Below are positions 36,001 to 44,591 of a stretch of 64,000 bases of DNA, in pieces; the stretch's first letter is position 1, and each line of letters begins with the position of its first letter. This DNA is from Mortierella alpina (taxonomy: Eukaryota; Mortierellomycota; Mortierellomycetes; Mortierellales; Mortierellaceae): positions 1,302,001-1,366,000 of the forward strand of contig JANATF010000005.1 of assembly GCA_029449245.1 (NCBI GenBank). Reading direction: 5' to 3'. The notes beneath the pieces are model-generated. The model saw only the letters and a list, made by a program, of their open reading frames with translations, did not search any database and had not been told where the DNA came from. Made by a program: the position numbers and the translations under genes.

Positions 36001-38324
36001 CCTTCGTGTCCGAAGGCAAACAGAATCTCGTCAACAACCCTTTGAGCAAGACAAACCTTGTCATGGAATCATCGATTATCGACTTTCTGGCAGAGTATGT
36101 TCAGAGCGACCTAACTTTCAAGCAGAATCTCCGTCAGATTGTTGAACTATCCAAAACCGATGCCCACGCAAGTCAGGCAGCAGCGAACGCCATCACTATT
36201 TTGGTTCGGGCCGGCGTAACATTCAACGGAGCTGATCTCAGAGGTATCCAGATTCCAGGCGCAGACTTGAGCGGTGGACAGTTTGATTCGGCACAACTCC
36301 AAGGAGCGGATCTGAGTGATACCAACCTTCGCAGTAGTTGGCTACGTGAGGCGGATTTGAGCGATGCGCAGATGGCAGGCGCACAATTTGGCGAATGGCC
36401 ATTTCTTGTTGAAGAGAGCGCGGTACTCAGCTGCGCGTACTCGCCGGATGGAAGGACATTCGCCGTCGGCCTTCAGAATAGCACAATCAATCTCTACACG
36501 ACCACGACTTGGAAAAAGACACACTCTCTGAGCGGCCACACGGACTCTGTTCCCAGCGTGATGTTTTCGCCAAGCGGCCAGCAGATTGCCTCAGGCAGTC
36601 ATGACAACACGGTGCGACTCTGGGACGCACAATCCGGTGCACCTGGTGTCATTCTAAGCGGCCACACGGACTCTGTTTGGAGCGTGGTGTTTTCGCCAAG
36701 CGGCCAGCAGATTGCCTCGGGCAGTTCAGACAACACGGTGCGACTCTGGGACGCACAATCCGGTGCACCTGGTGTCATTCTAAGCGGCCACACGGAGGCT
36801 GTTTTGAGCGTGGTGTTTTCGCCAAGCGGCCAGCAGATTGCCTCGGGCAGTTCAGACAACACGGTGCGACTCTGGGACGCACAAGACGGTGCACCTGGTG
36901 TCATTCTAAGCGGCCACACTTCTTATGTTAGGAGCGTGGTGTTTTCGCCAAGCGGCCAGCAGATTGCCTCGGCCAGTTCAGACAACACGGTGCGACTCTG
37001 GGACGCACAAGACGGTGCACCTGGTGTCATTCGAAGCGGCCACACCTCCTCTGTTTTTAGCGTGGTGTTTTCGCCAAGCGGCCAGCAGATTGCCTCGGCC
37101 AGTTCAGACAACACGGTGCGACTCTGGGACGCACAATCCGGTGCACCTGGTGTCATTCTAAGCGGCCACACCTCCTCTGTTTTGAGCGTGGTGTTTTCGC
37201 CAAGCGGCCAGCAGATTGCCTCAGGAAGTTCAGACAAGACGGTGCGACTCTGGGACGCACAAGACGGTGTACCTGGTGTCATTCTAAGCGGCCACACGGA
37301 GGCTGTTTTGAGCGTGGTGTTTTCGCCAAGCGGCCAGCAGATTGCCTCGGGCAGTTCAGACAACACGGTGCGACTCTGGGACGCACAAGACGGTGCACCT
37401 GGTGTCATTCTAAGCGGCCACACTTCTTATGTTAGGAGCGTGGTGTTTTCGCCAAGCGGCCAGCAGATTGCCTCGGCCAGTTCAGACAACACGGTGCGAC
37501 TCTGGGACGCACAAGACGGTGCACCTGGTGTCATTCTAAGCGGCCACACCTCCTCTGTTTTTAGCGTGGTGTTTTCGCCAAACGGCCAGCAGATTGCCTC
37601 GGCCAGTTCAGACAACACGGTGCGACTCTGGGACGCACAATCCGGTGCACCTGGTGTCATTCTAAGCGGCCACACTTCTTATGTTAGGAGCGTGGTGTTT
37701 TCGCCAAGCGGCCAGCAGATTGCCTCGGGCAGTTATGACAACACGGTGCGACTCTGGGACGCACAATCCGGTGCACCTGGTGTCATTCTAAGCGGCCACA
37801 CTTCGCGTGTTTGGAGCGTGGTGTTTTCGCCAAGCGGCCAGCAGATTGCCTCGGGCAGTTCAGACAGGACGGTGCGACTCTGGGACGCACAATCCGGTGC
37901 ACCTGGTGTCATTCTAAGCGGCCACACGGATGCTGTTTTGAGCGTGGTGTTTTCGCCAAACGGCCAGCAGATTGCCTCGGGCAGTGACGACAAGACGGTG
38001 CGACTCTGGGATGTAGAATCGGGTCAGTGCATGATTGTGGTCAAGGATTTTCATGGGGGGATTCTCGGTATTGCCTGGAAAGCAGTTGGACCCGACAGTT
38101 ACCTTGTAACTGGCTGCGAGGATAAATCCGTTCGCCTATGGAAAGTGACAGGAGATCGCCATCCCGTCTGCCTACAATGGAGTTCTAGGCACGACCAGCT
38201 CACCGTGACAGATACCAACATATCAACCGTGCGGGGCTTAAGTACGATGAACGTCAAACTCTTGGAGCAGCGCGGCGCTTCGGGCAGTCCAGAAATGACA
38301 GACAGCGCACTTGATGATGATTGA
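33069..38324 (+). CDS. NLR-like protein: helical N-terminal region, NACHT, pentapeptide repeats, WD40 array (intact copy B)
   Basis: One intronless 1751-aa frame. Residues 1-130 are Ser/Thr-rich and basic. Residues 150-600 are helical (HVRWLLARMVEEFVRD, GISGVINLDLSGFLEGLGQL) and of no family I can name. NACHT spans about 625-800, with P-loop GDSGAGKS (634-641), Walker B LICDGYDE (Asp706) and sensor-like IISCRTTYL. The winged/helical part ends near RFMHRSLLEYFYSRC. About 1050-1100 has pentapeptide repeats (GADLRGIQIPGADLSGGQ). WD40 covers about 1110-1700: one degenerate blade, 12 near-identical 42-residue units and one degenerate final blade, enough for two 7-bladed propellers. By analogy with HET-D/E proteins, the propeller would sense a ligand and NACHT would oligomerise. 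The effector function of the N-terminus is unknown. Confidence 0.9.
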   Translation: MTKKSKTTVPEHADRGDDKSISSQNLGKRERFRNLFRSDKSEVHAKPLAAQSDTKNPPSAFVSINVSDDHSSAHTSIAGSSTPASARPTTEKAKVRLDIFSVNVSKPAIKTVVPKSGARIDSTPQLVLCSSLLSKSPALSPSDELSQEINLLQVKEASQDTPIDDANRGWVKALEHNPAEQGHVRWLLARMVEEFVRDPIKGSAAVTEVVLLGPVLDYEYYRKLLNCFINEFEKATILDVDLLHGLVQLVQCACEGYLIADDLIKILSILRTRLQQTNQQSTKHPYHLTLAVSRLLDVMAKHEVKDLDRVEQHEPLSAVLGSLQESSDPFLMYQASYAYQALLCVPDNETVLQAVMRYSGVVAESLVGISGVINLDLSGFLEGLGQLQKTIVETVGIAKSAIEGARSLIDSGKGVFEAIREGVSSGNKRAWYPAIIGASALVQEGRLADFKTVVMEAPCRNSPGFQWGICQLLGEIAVDTMWESAIRREAVDLLIELHTNDPDWGRDASVKTWILTILRIVSEDPNQSIHGPAAILLKDTDKAQAAHFVQPYPLRSRLPMPESSPLLARVQEIPLVEHDLDRLKAKRLASHDQKVYIPPRAKASLQASDKVTEPLIDVITKFLSSDQQVFLVLGDSGAGKSTFNRHLENRLWKKYNVGGPIPLFINLPAVAETYRDIVGEQLRTHKFPEAKIKELQDHRELVLICDGYDETQLKINLHTANKLNQEGQPNVKMIISCRTTYLGQDYRILFQPQQNDRYIGTAATLYTEAVMVPFSRDQIKDYVDQFVRDPEVHKLMGASRIWSTKGYMSMLQSIPNMMDLVKNPFLLSLSLRALPRVVKDAGDLSKVKVTRLTLYNSFTDQWLDINKHRLANSALSAEAAKALQDLLEEGFASSAIDFLKSLAAAIFKEQDGNPIVQYTPRSDKGTWKCKFFGPEPDTALLRESSPLSRTGVQHRFMHRSLLEYFYSRCIYEASSAGAFVSEGKQNLVNNPLSKTNLVMESSIIDFLAEYVQSDLTFKQNLRQIVELSKTDAHASQAAANAITILVRAGVTFNGADLRGIQIPGADLSGGQFDSAQLQGADLSDTNLRSSWLREADLSDAQMAGAQFGEWPFLVEESAVLSCAYSPDGRTFAVGLQNSTINLYTTTTWKKTHSLSGHTDSVPSVMFSPSGQQIASGSHDNTVRLWDAQSGAPGVILSGHTDSVWSVVFSPSGQQIASGSSDNTVRLWDAQSGAPGVILSGHTEAVLSVVFSPSGQQIASGSSDNTVRLWDAQDGAPGVILSGHTSYVRSVVFSPSGQQIASASSDNTVRLWDAQDGAPGVIRSGHTSSVFSVVFSPSGQQIASASSDNTVRLWDAQSGAPGVILSGHTSSVLSVVFSPSGQQIASGSSDKTVRLWDAQDGVPGVILSGHTEAVLSVVFSPSGQQIASGSSDNTVRLWDAQDGAPGVILSGHTSYVRSVVFSPSGQQIASASSDNTVRLWDAQDGAPGVILSGHTSSVFSVVFSPNGQQIASASSDNTVRLWDAQSGAPGVILSGHTSYVRSVVFSPSGQQIASGSYDNTVRLWDAQSGAPGVILSGHTSRVWSVVFSPSGQQIASGSSDRTVRLWDAQSGAPGVILSGHTDAVLSVVFSPNGQQIASGSDDKTVRLWDVESGQCMIVVKDFHGGILGIAWKAVGPDSYLVTGCEDKSVRLWKVTGDRHPVCLQWSSRHDQLTVTDTNISTVRGLSTMNVKLLEQRGASGSPEMTDSALDDD
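36535..38046 (+). repeat. WD40-encoding 126-bp tandem repeats, 12 units (copy B)
   Basis: Twelve 126-bp units start at 36535 and recur exactly every 126 bp to the unit at 37921. Variable dipeptides after GHT are DS, DS, EA, SY, SS, SS, EA, SY, SS, SY, SR, DA. Units 3-5 recur as units 7-9, indicating a block duplication within the array. The second base of variation is the residue after V (P, W, L, R, F). Confidence 0.9.
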
Positions 38325-39133
38325 CGTTGAATAATAAATATATTTGAAGCTGGTGTAAGGCAAGGTTGGAATATTGGCAGCATCTGTGGTCACACTCAGT
38401 ACCTGTAGGTTGTAGTAGGAGATTTTCGCGCAAACCCCAAACACTAACAACACTATCTACTGGATAAGAACCTGCCATCCACACCCATGCGTGCCGGTCC
38501 TCCTTGTGAGGTTTATGTAAGTCGAATACGTTTATTTTCTATGAAACCAGTTAATAGGACGGCTTCTACAGCTGGAAGACTCCGGACAACATCTCATCAT
38601 ACGCCGTTGGTTCACTGAGGCCGTCATTTGATTGACAACAGCGGTGGTTGAGGGAACAGCGAGGCCAGCAGCAGCGCCTAGCTGATTCCATCTGAAGGGA
38701 TGGTAAGACCTGGGCCGACCGATCCATCAACCTCAGTAGCAGCGCGGAGTTAAGTGTGAGAGGTGCCAGTCGGGGGTGCCGTTCATTTAGGTGCAGTGGC
38801 CGTGGCGCGCATTGTTCGCTAACGCCTGAACAGGCGCATCATACGCGCGTAAAGCACCCTGGGTGTCGGAGTGAATTGGCCAGCGAAGATAAAGGCAGCG
38901 CTTGAGGTTAGGTATTTTATTTTTTTTGGTGATGGATTCAGGTATTGTGCGCAGCTCTGAATGCAATAAATCCAGTTGCTGTCGTAGAGACTCCACGGCC
39001 ACCAATGAGCGCAATGTGCTCTATGACTTGAAGTGGGTTTGTGTGGAGTACACTGCATGGTAACCGCTGTTGACTTTGATGAACCACGACTGACCGTTTG
39101 GCGTGTGGTTGGTGTAGAAGTTGGGGTAGGCAT
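38325..39133 (-). pseudogene. Eroded coding remnant, copy B
   Basis: Counterpart of 13547-14425, read on the minus strand. Near its start it reads YPNFYTNHTPNGQSWFIKVN and continues to a stop after THFKS. The same frame then goes on as LRSLVAVESLRQQLDLLHSE. It has one stop fewer than copy A. The reading frame can be followed a little beyond the duplication edge (about 39133-39160), so part of the parent gene may lie outside. No family is recognised. Confidence 0.35.
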
Positions 39134-39894
39134 GGAGGACATGGCACCAATGAAGTTTGGAGTCTTATCATCTGCCGATCCGACCATGACAGGGGTCAAC
39201 AAGAGTCGTAAACTACGGTGTGGCCTGGGTCACCATTGCGCTTGTTTCACGAGCCTAGTCGGACCGAATGGTAGGTTTGCGTGGATGCAGAGGTGTTGAG
39301 AACCAGACCAAGGTCTCCTAATCTTGAAAATCGGCTAAAAAACGATGAGCTGGCACTGGTGGCCGTTGTTTTATGTCTCGGATGTACTGTACGTGTTGCC
39401 GGAGTGCACCCATCGCCTAGGAAGTGTGAACATCGAGCAAAGAGATCCGAAATAGACAATCTAAACAGCCAAATCAACGTCGCTGAAACATTATCTCGCG
39501 GTGCCTGGTCCCTTGCTCGCTGATTCTGATTTGTGGGCAAGGTTGGTGCAGGGGCATCCTGGGCTCCTTCGGATTGGCCGAGATGGATAATGGCTTGGCT
39601 GGCTCGAGTACGACCTTTTTGCCAGCTTTGTTGTTTATCCTCCTTGGACGCAAGGTGTTCAAGGAGAATCAATCCGTATGCTTGAGACTCATTGATCAGG
39701 GTCCCGCTCAACGTCCTCTACCTACGCCAAAAACCCCCCCGCTTTCATGCTTGCAATTGGTAATAGGGCGAAGGACGGCTATAAAAGCTGCATCGTGCAG
39801 ACGTTCTTTTCTCAATCCACATTCCTGCAAAGCTCACCCTCAACAGCTACCACACAGATCCCAGGCACCTAAAGAAAAACATCCTTTAAGCACA
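39134..39894. promoter_or_regulatory. Intergenic and promoter of the DPBB gene, TATA box at 39780
   Basis: Unique sequence right of copy B. A consensus TATAAAAG at 39780-39787 lies 115 bp upstream of the start at 39895, with a CA-rich leader after it. The remainder holds no gene I can support; the frame open since 39574 is just an upstream extension. Confidence 0.6.
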
Positions 39895-40350
39895 ATGACC
39901 GTCTTCTACAAGCTCGCCATCCTCGCCACTGCTGCTCTTGCTGCCATGGCTGCGCCAATCGATACTCAAGCCTCTTCCAAAGTCCATAGGAACACCTCTG
40001 CCCCAGTGATCCCCGCCTCAGAGATGAACGTTATTTCTGCTGCTGCCTCTGGGGATGGCACCTTTTCAGGCCGCGGTACTTGGTTCACAGACAAGACTGG
40101 ATCCTGCGACACTCGATTCGATACCAATGACATGATTGTGGCGATGAACGAAGCCCAGATGGATGGTACCGCGCAATGCGGCAGGTCCGTCAAGATCACC
40201 TACAACGGCAAGGCCGTGAATGCTAAAGTCGTTGACACTTGCCCCAAGCAGTACTGTTCCTCGGGGGCACTGGATCTTTCTCAGGCCGTGTTCAAGAAAT
40301 TGGCACCTCTCGACGAGGGTGTCATTGATATCAAGTGGCAGTTTTCTTAA
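39895..40350 (+). CDS. Small secreted double-psi beta-barrel protein (RlpA/expansin/barwin-like)
   Basis: Intronless, 151 aa. The signal peptide is MTVFYKLAILATAALAAMAA. A Ser/Thr-rich spacer follows, then a ~95-residue DPBB domain: GRGTWFTDKTGSCDTRFDTND, ALNE-like AMNEAQMDG, CGRSVKITYNGKAVNAKVVD, TCPKQYCSSGALDLSQAVF and a final IDIKWQF. The Thr-Trp-Phe start, the conserved Asp in VVDTCP and the ALDLS stretch match fungal RlpA-like proteins. Four cysteines could form two disulfides. No carbohydrate-binding module is present. Similar small proteins are secreted and often wall-associated; the function is not known. The ATG at 39895 was chosen over upstream in-frame codons because it starts the signal peptide and fits the TATA box. 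Confidence 0.88.
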   Translation: MTVFYKLAILATAALAAMAAPIDTQASSKVHRNTSAPVIPASEMNVISAAASGDGTFSGRGTWFTDKTGSCDTRFDTNDMIVAMNEAQMDGTAQCGRSVKITYNGKAVNAKVVDTCPKQYCSSGALDLSQAVFKKLAPLDEGVIDIKWQFS

Positions 40351-40678
40351 ACTGCTCCGCCGCAGGTTTAGTCCAAGAGAGTGAAAAAAACAAGGCGCTG
40401 GCGCTGGAAAATCTCTCCTTCATCACTATCGCCAAGTCCCCACCTCCCATAGAGTTTAGAATGGCAGTGTGCGTTATGCTGGTCATACACACGTTCATCC
40501 ATTTCAACAACACCTAGTCATCCATGCGCCGTTACTATCTACCTGCACCCTTTTGAAGACCGTTTGAATAAAAGAGTCGCCCCCCCCCTTTTTTTTTTTG
40601 AAAGCTCCCAACTGGTCTGTGCTCAAGTTCAACGTGTACGGCCTAGCCATTCTTATATTATTCTCGTCAATAGAGCCT

Positions 40679-42877
40679 CTACCAGTTAACAATCTCACTT
40701 TCACCAAACAAACTCTCCTTGACGACCTGTCCAACTTCCGACACGGGCTGAACACCCTCGCGGCTTAGGATCTCGCGGATATGCTCGTGCCTGTTCATGA
40801 ACGCGAGCATCGCATTGTTGATCTGCTCAAACTCGAGCAAGAACCCGTCATGGCCGTCAGGGGATTGAATCACGACCATCTCGGAATCGTGCAGATGCTC
40901 TGCCAACTCGTACTGCTCCGAGATGGTGAACAGACCATCCGACTCGACACCAATGACAAGCGCAGGCTGCCTGATGCTATCCAGCACTTCAAACAACTCT
41001 CCACGGCCTGCTGAAACGTCATGAACGTCCATCTTGCGTGTGATGGCGATGTAGCAGTTGGCGTCAAATCGATGGATGAACTTGTCACCTTGGTAGCGAA
41101 GATAGTTTTGCGCAGAGAAGACTGTCGGTTTCTGACTCTTGGCTTTGGTCTTGTTCAAGACAATGGGAATCGCGCTGAGAGTCGCTGTGGTGGATGATGC
41201 TCCACTGGTACTCTTTGACTGTGCTTTCTTGTCCGGCTCATCGCTTGCCTCTGCAACTGCAGCCAAAGCATTAGCACTGGCAAGGAGCAGACTCCCTGTG
41301 CTGTCAACAGAACTGCTACGGGATATGTGTCCCCGGGTATTGCGGTGGCCATCGTTGTGAATTTGGTGATGTTCCTCTGCAGGGGATGCGGGGTCGCGAG
41401 CTGCGGAATACGTGGGCTGATCCATGACTTTGCGTCCGAATCTGGACTCGAATGAGTTGCGTGAACGATAGGTGAGCAACGCAGCCATTCTAGCAGCGCC
41501 TAGTCCGACAGAGGGAGGCTATAGGATCGACATACATATCACGCACAATACATAAGGTCAGTTACGGCCGCTGTTTTAAAAACCTCATAAGAGCGAATCA
41601 CTTGAAGACTTACAGCATTGGCTGTGTAGTATCCATCCAGGTAGTTGGGGTCACTGTAGATCGATTGACGCTGAGCCTCGCCCCAGCTGATGCACCACGC
41701 GGAATGCTTTGCGGAGGTGGCAATGGGCACAATGGCTTTGACATATTCTGGCCCGAAGAAGGACCACTCCAAGACCTGCATACCTCCCATCGAGCCTCCG
41801 ATGCAGATCGCCACAGACTTGACACCCAAGTCATCCAGGATCAGCTTGTGCAATCTACATGTGACATTGAAGCGAACTTAGTGGGAAACATAAATAGGGC
41901 GACGGCAAAGGGCGGCGGATCAACGTGGTCATTTCTTGACGAACCTCACATCATCACGAACGGTCGCTAGAGGGAATTCTGGTCCATAGGTCACATTCGT
42001 ATCTGGGTTTAAGGTAACGGGCGAAGCAGTTCCGTAAGGTGAGCCGAGAACGTTGCAGCAAATAATGAAGAACTTTGCTGGATCGAAGGCACGGCCCGGT
42101 CCCATTAACGGACCCCACCTAATGAGGATGAGAACACACAAACAAAACAGAATCTCGATGAGTGTCTGTGTCGTGAGTCGGTGCCCAATTGTGTCGTTCG
42201 TGTGAACAGTCTGCGCTGCCCGTGGGATCCTGCCCGTGGGATCCTGCACTGTCTAGCATGTGAGCGATGGATGAGATATGCATGCGTGCGCAGTGCCTGC
42301 ATGCATATGCACATGTTCTGTGTGGTGTTGGCCTACGCTCCCCGTCTTGCATGGCTTCCTGTGTTTGATCTCTCGCCCATCCACACATCACGACATATTT
42401 CTTGAAAGTCAGCCGAGCCAGTCACTCTGCTGCAAAAAGATTCCGCCGAACTGGACCGTCCTTGCGCCCGTCCTCGGTCATTCAAGGGCGATCCAGCTGA
42501 TAGCGCCGAGAGGAGATCGCAGGTCGGAAAACAAACACATATGAAGAGACTGCAACCACTCACCAGTCCTCTACATCGGCGCTGCCGCTCAAGGCATGAC
42601 AGATGATCATGACATTGTCTCCAGCGTCGTTCAGTTTTCCCCAGGTCCTGTACGCTACTGGGACTTGGTGCAGGACATGACCCGAGTCGAGAGTGAACTC
42701 GGGGATGATGGCGATCGTCTGAGAGGGCACCAGCCTCGAGAAGGGGTTCTCTGGTTGCACCGTGAGTCGTTCTAAAGTGGAAGGATGAGGTGTGAGTGGG
42801 TCAAGAATGGAGGAGGAAAGGAATGTACATGGGTCGTGCATTCTGAGTTGCGAGCGGAGTGGTTTACCGTAGGGCAT
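40679..42877 (-). CDS. MET2: Homoserine O-acetyltransferase
   Basis: Exons 42877-42564, 42118-41945, 41854-41614 and 41518-40679 give 522 aa. The enzyme acetylates L-homoserine with acetyl-CoA, the entry to methionine synthesis by sulfhydrylation. It is an alpha/beta hydrolase: HALSGSADVEDWWGPLMGPG and NVLGSPYGTASP are family hallmarks. The nucleophile is Ser184 in GGSMGG, and the other triad members lie in ESDGLF (Asp) and DGHDGF (His). A Ser/Ala-rich insert after RSRNSFESRFGR is usual in fungal MET2. The first ~40 residues are not conserved, so the start is the least certain part. Intron 1 is 445 nt and contains a 14-bp tandem duplication at 42216-42245. Confidence 0.93.
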
Positions 42878-43361
42878 CTGTGCGTGCGCTTGGGTGCTGG
42901 AATGGGAAGGTGTTGAGTAAGGTATAGGAAGAAGTGCTGAGAAAGGCTGCTCGGGAGATAAAAGGGAGAGTGTGTACAGGCAAGACAGAAGGAAAGGAGG
43001 AGCGGGACGAGGTGAAGAACAAGGACGACGAGAAGGTTAGATATAAACGAAGTTTGATTCAACCTTGAATACGATTGGTCGTCAAATCGAGTCATTCCCA
43101 AGGACTCGAGCACGAAATCGAAGAGCACGTCCACTATTGGGCTACTGGGCGTTCGTCTCTTTGCATGCAAGTTCGATGCATCGCCACCACCTTCCAACGT
43201 GAGCTATAGCGCGCCCTTGACAATGGATCGGATGATATGGAACAACCAAATGCTTTATGACAGAACAGCTTGCGAAGTAGAGAAAAAAATAGTACAGGGA
43301 TGTGAGAGTGCGGCGCACGGACAAGGGTAGGGATTATCAAATAAAGTAACAGAGTGTGCTC
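42878..43361. other. MET2 promoter / NHP2 downstream
   Basis: The 484-bp gap between two minus-strand genes. The part next to MET2 is G/A-rich on the plus strand (CT-rich in the gene direction). No gene is seen. Confidence 0.45.
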
Positions 43362-44443
43362 TTAGTTGTAGGTAATGGCCTCATCCTAGATGCGAGAGTG
43401 AAATAGAACAAGGAACAGACACAGTTAGCATCTCAATAAGCGACTCACAACCATTCACCGCCGTATCAACAGAGCGACTCCTCGTGGCCATCCAAACATG
43501 TCACATACCATCTCCTTGACCTTGGCAAAGCACTCATCGTAGAGCTCCTTGTAGTCCTTGGCACCCTCCATATCCTTCTTCTTGCCACCCAAGACAACCA
43601 TGACACACGAAGTAGGGCGCTTGGTCGATCCTGCAGTTCCAAGATCCTCCTTGGAGGGCAAGAACACGTAGGGGACGTCGTTCTCCTCGCAAAGAACGGG
43701 GACGTGGGTGATGACATCAATGGGGGAGATATCGCCGGCAATCAAAACGAGACCCTTCTCACCCTTGCGGAGACCCTTGACGACCTCCTTAACACCACGC
43801 TTGACGTGCTTGGCCTTGGCAGCTATTAATTGGTAAGATGAGAGGGAGAGAGAGAAAGAAGAGTTGGTTAGCACATCAAGTCTTGCTAAGGCATTACTTC
43901 AGAGGCTTTACCGCCGTTGCACAGATTCTCAGCAACAACATCATCCCCCAGCTTCAAGATCGTGTGCGTTTAGATGCAGGGTGTGAAGAGGTGTGAAGAC
44001 CAAGTCCTAGTTCGTCCACCGCACTGTGTTGATCACTAACAGCTCCTGAAGATCTCCAGGTAATCCCCTGCCATCCGACTTGCGCATGATCTACGGTGAT
44101 CAGCGTGGCTGAACACTGTCGTTGGAACACCAACGCTTTGGCTGTCTTTGTTGACTTTAACGAACTTCACCCGCAGTAAAAAAGCTTCCAGGAATAGTAT
44201 GAGATAAAGTGAAAGTGAAAGAGGAGCAAAGGCAAAAGGAATCTTACCCTTCTTGACAGTCTTCAACAGCTTCTTGGTGAGCTTGTCAGCAGCCAAAGGA
44301 GCAGCAATAGGCGAGATGTCAACGATTCTGGCAGGGGCATCGGTCTCCATGTCTGAGTCGGCGTCAGCCTTCTTCTCGACCTTGGGGGCCTTCTCGGCCT
44401 TGTCGGCCTTCTTCTCCTTCTTTTCCTTGCGCTCCTTGGCCAT
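43362..44443 (-). CDS. NHP2: H/ACA snoRNP core protein NHP2 (L7Ae family)
   Basis: Exons 44443-44248, 43822-43509 and 43385-43362 give 177 aa. The protein binds H/ACA guide RNAs with Cbf5, Nop10 and Gar1 for rRNA pseudouridylation in the nucleolus. The Lys-rich N-terminus (KERKEKKEKKADK) precedes the L7Ae core: LLKTVKKAAKAKHVKRGVKE, LRKGEKGLVLIAGDISPIDV, HVPVLCEENDVPYVF and LGTAGSTKRPTSCVMVV. The last exon is only 24 nt (DEAITYN). It was placed because GTATGT ... CATCTAG removes an otherwise unconserved tail. Intron 1 is 425 nt and unusually long. Confidence 0.92.
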
Positions 44444-44591
44444 GACGATGATGTGTTGGGGTGATGGGTGGGTGGTGGTAGAGGGTGAGCAAGCAAGCGA
44501 ATGAATGTGAAAACTGTTTGTTTACACAGGGAAAAAAAAAAATATCCTGTGGCGCTCTCGCCTTGCTTGCAAGTCACGCGAGACCCTTAAT

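Larger units (their letters stand above)
30349..39133. repeat. Segmental duplication, copy B (inverted, circularly permuted)
   Basis: In reverse complement, B follows A from about 13547 to 20165, then jumps to A 12136 and ends at A 13505. Thus 30349-31762 matches the GH16 end, 31943-33068 the NLR upstream region, 33069-38324 the NLR and 38325-39133 the eroded remnant. The ends carry the direct repeat TAGGCATGG (30342-30350 and 39127-39135). The internal join holds a MITE. Confidence 0.85.

Noticed and set aside
36535-38046. Regularly spaced repeats resembling a CRISPR array
   Set aside because: The units are 126 bp, contiguous and coding in a eukaryotic gene. There are no spacers.
42216-42245. 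14-bp tandem duplication (CTGCCCGTGGGATC) in MET2 intron 1
   Set aside because: It is a minor intronic slippage event with no effect on frame or splice sites, so it is not listed as a finding.
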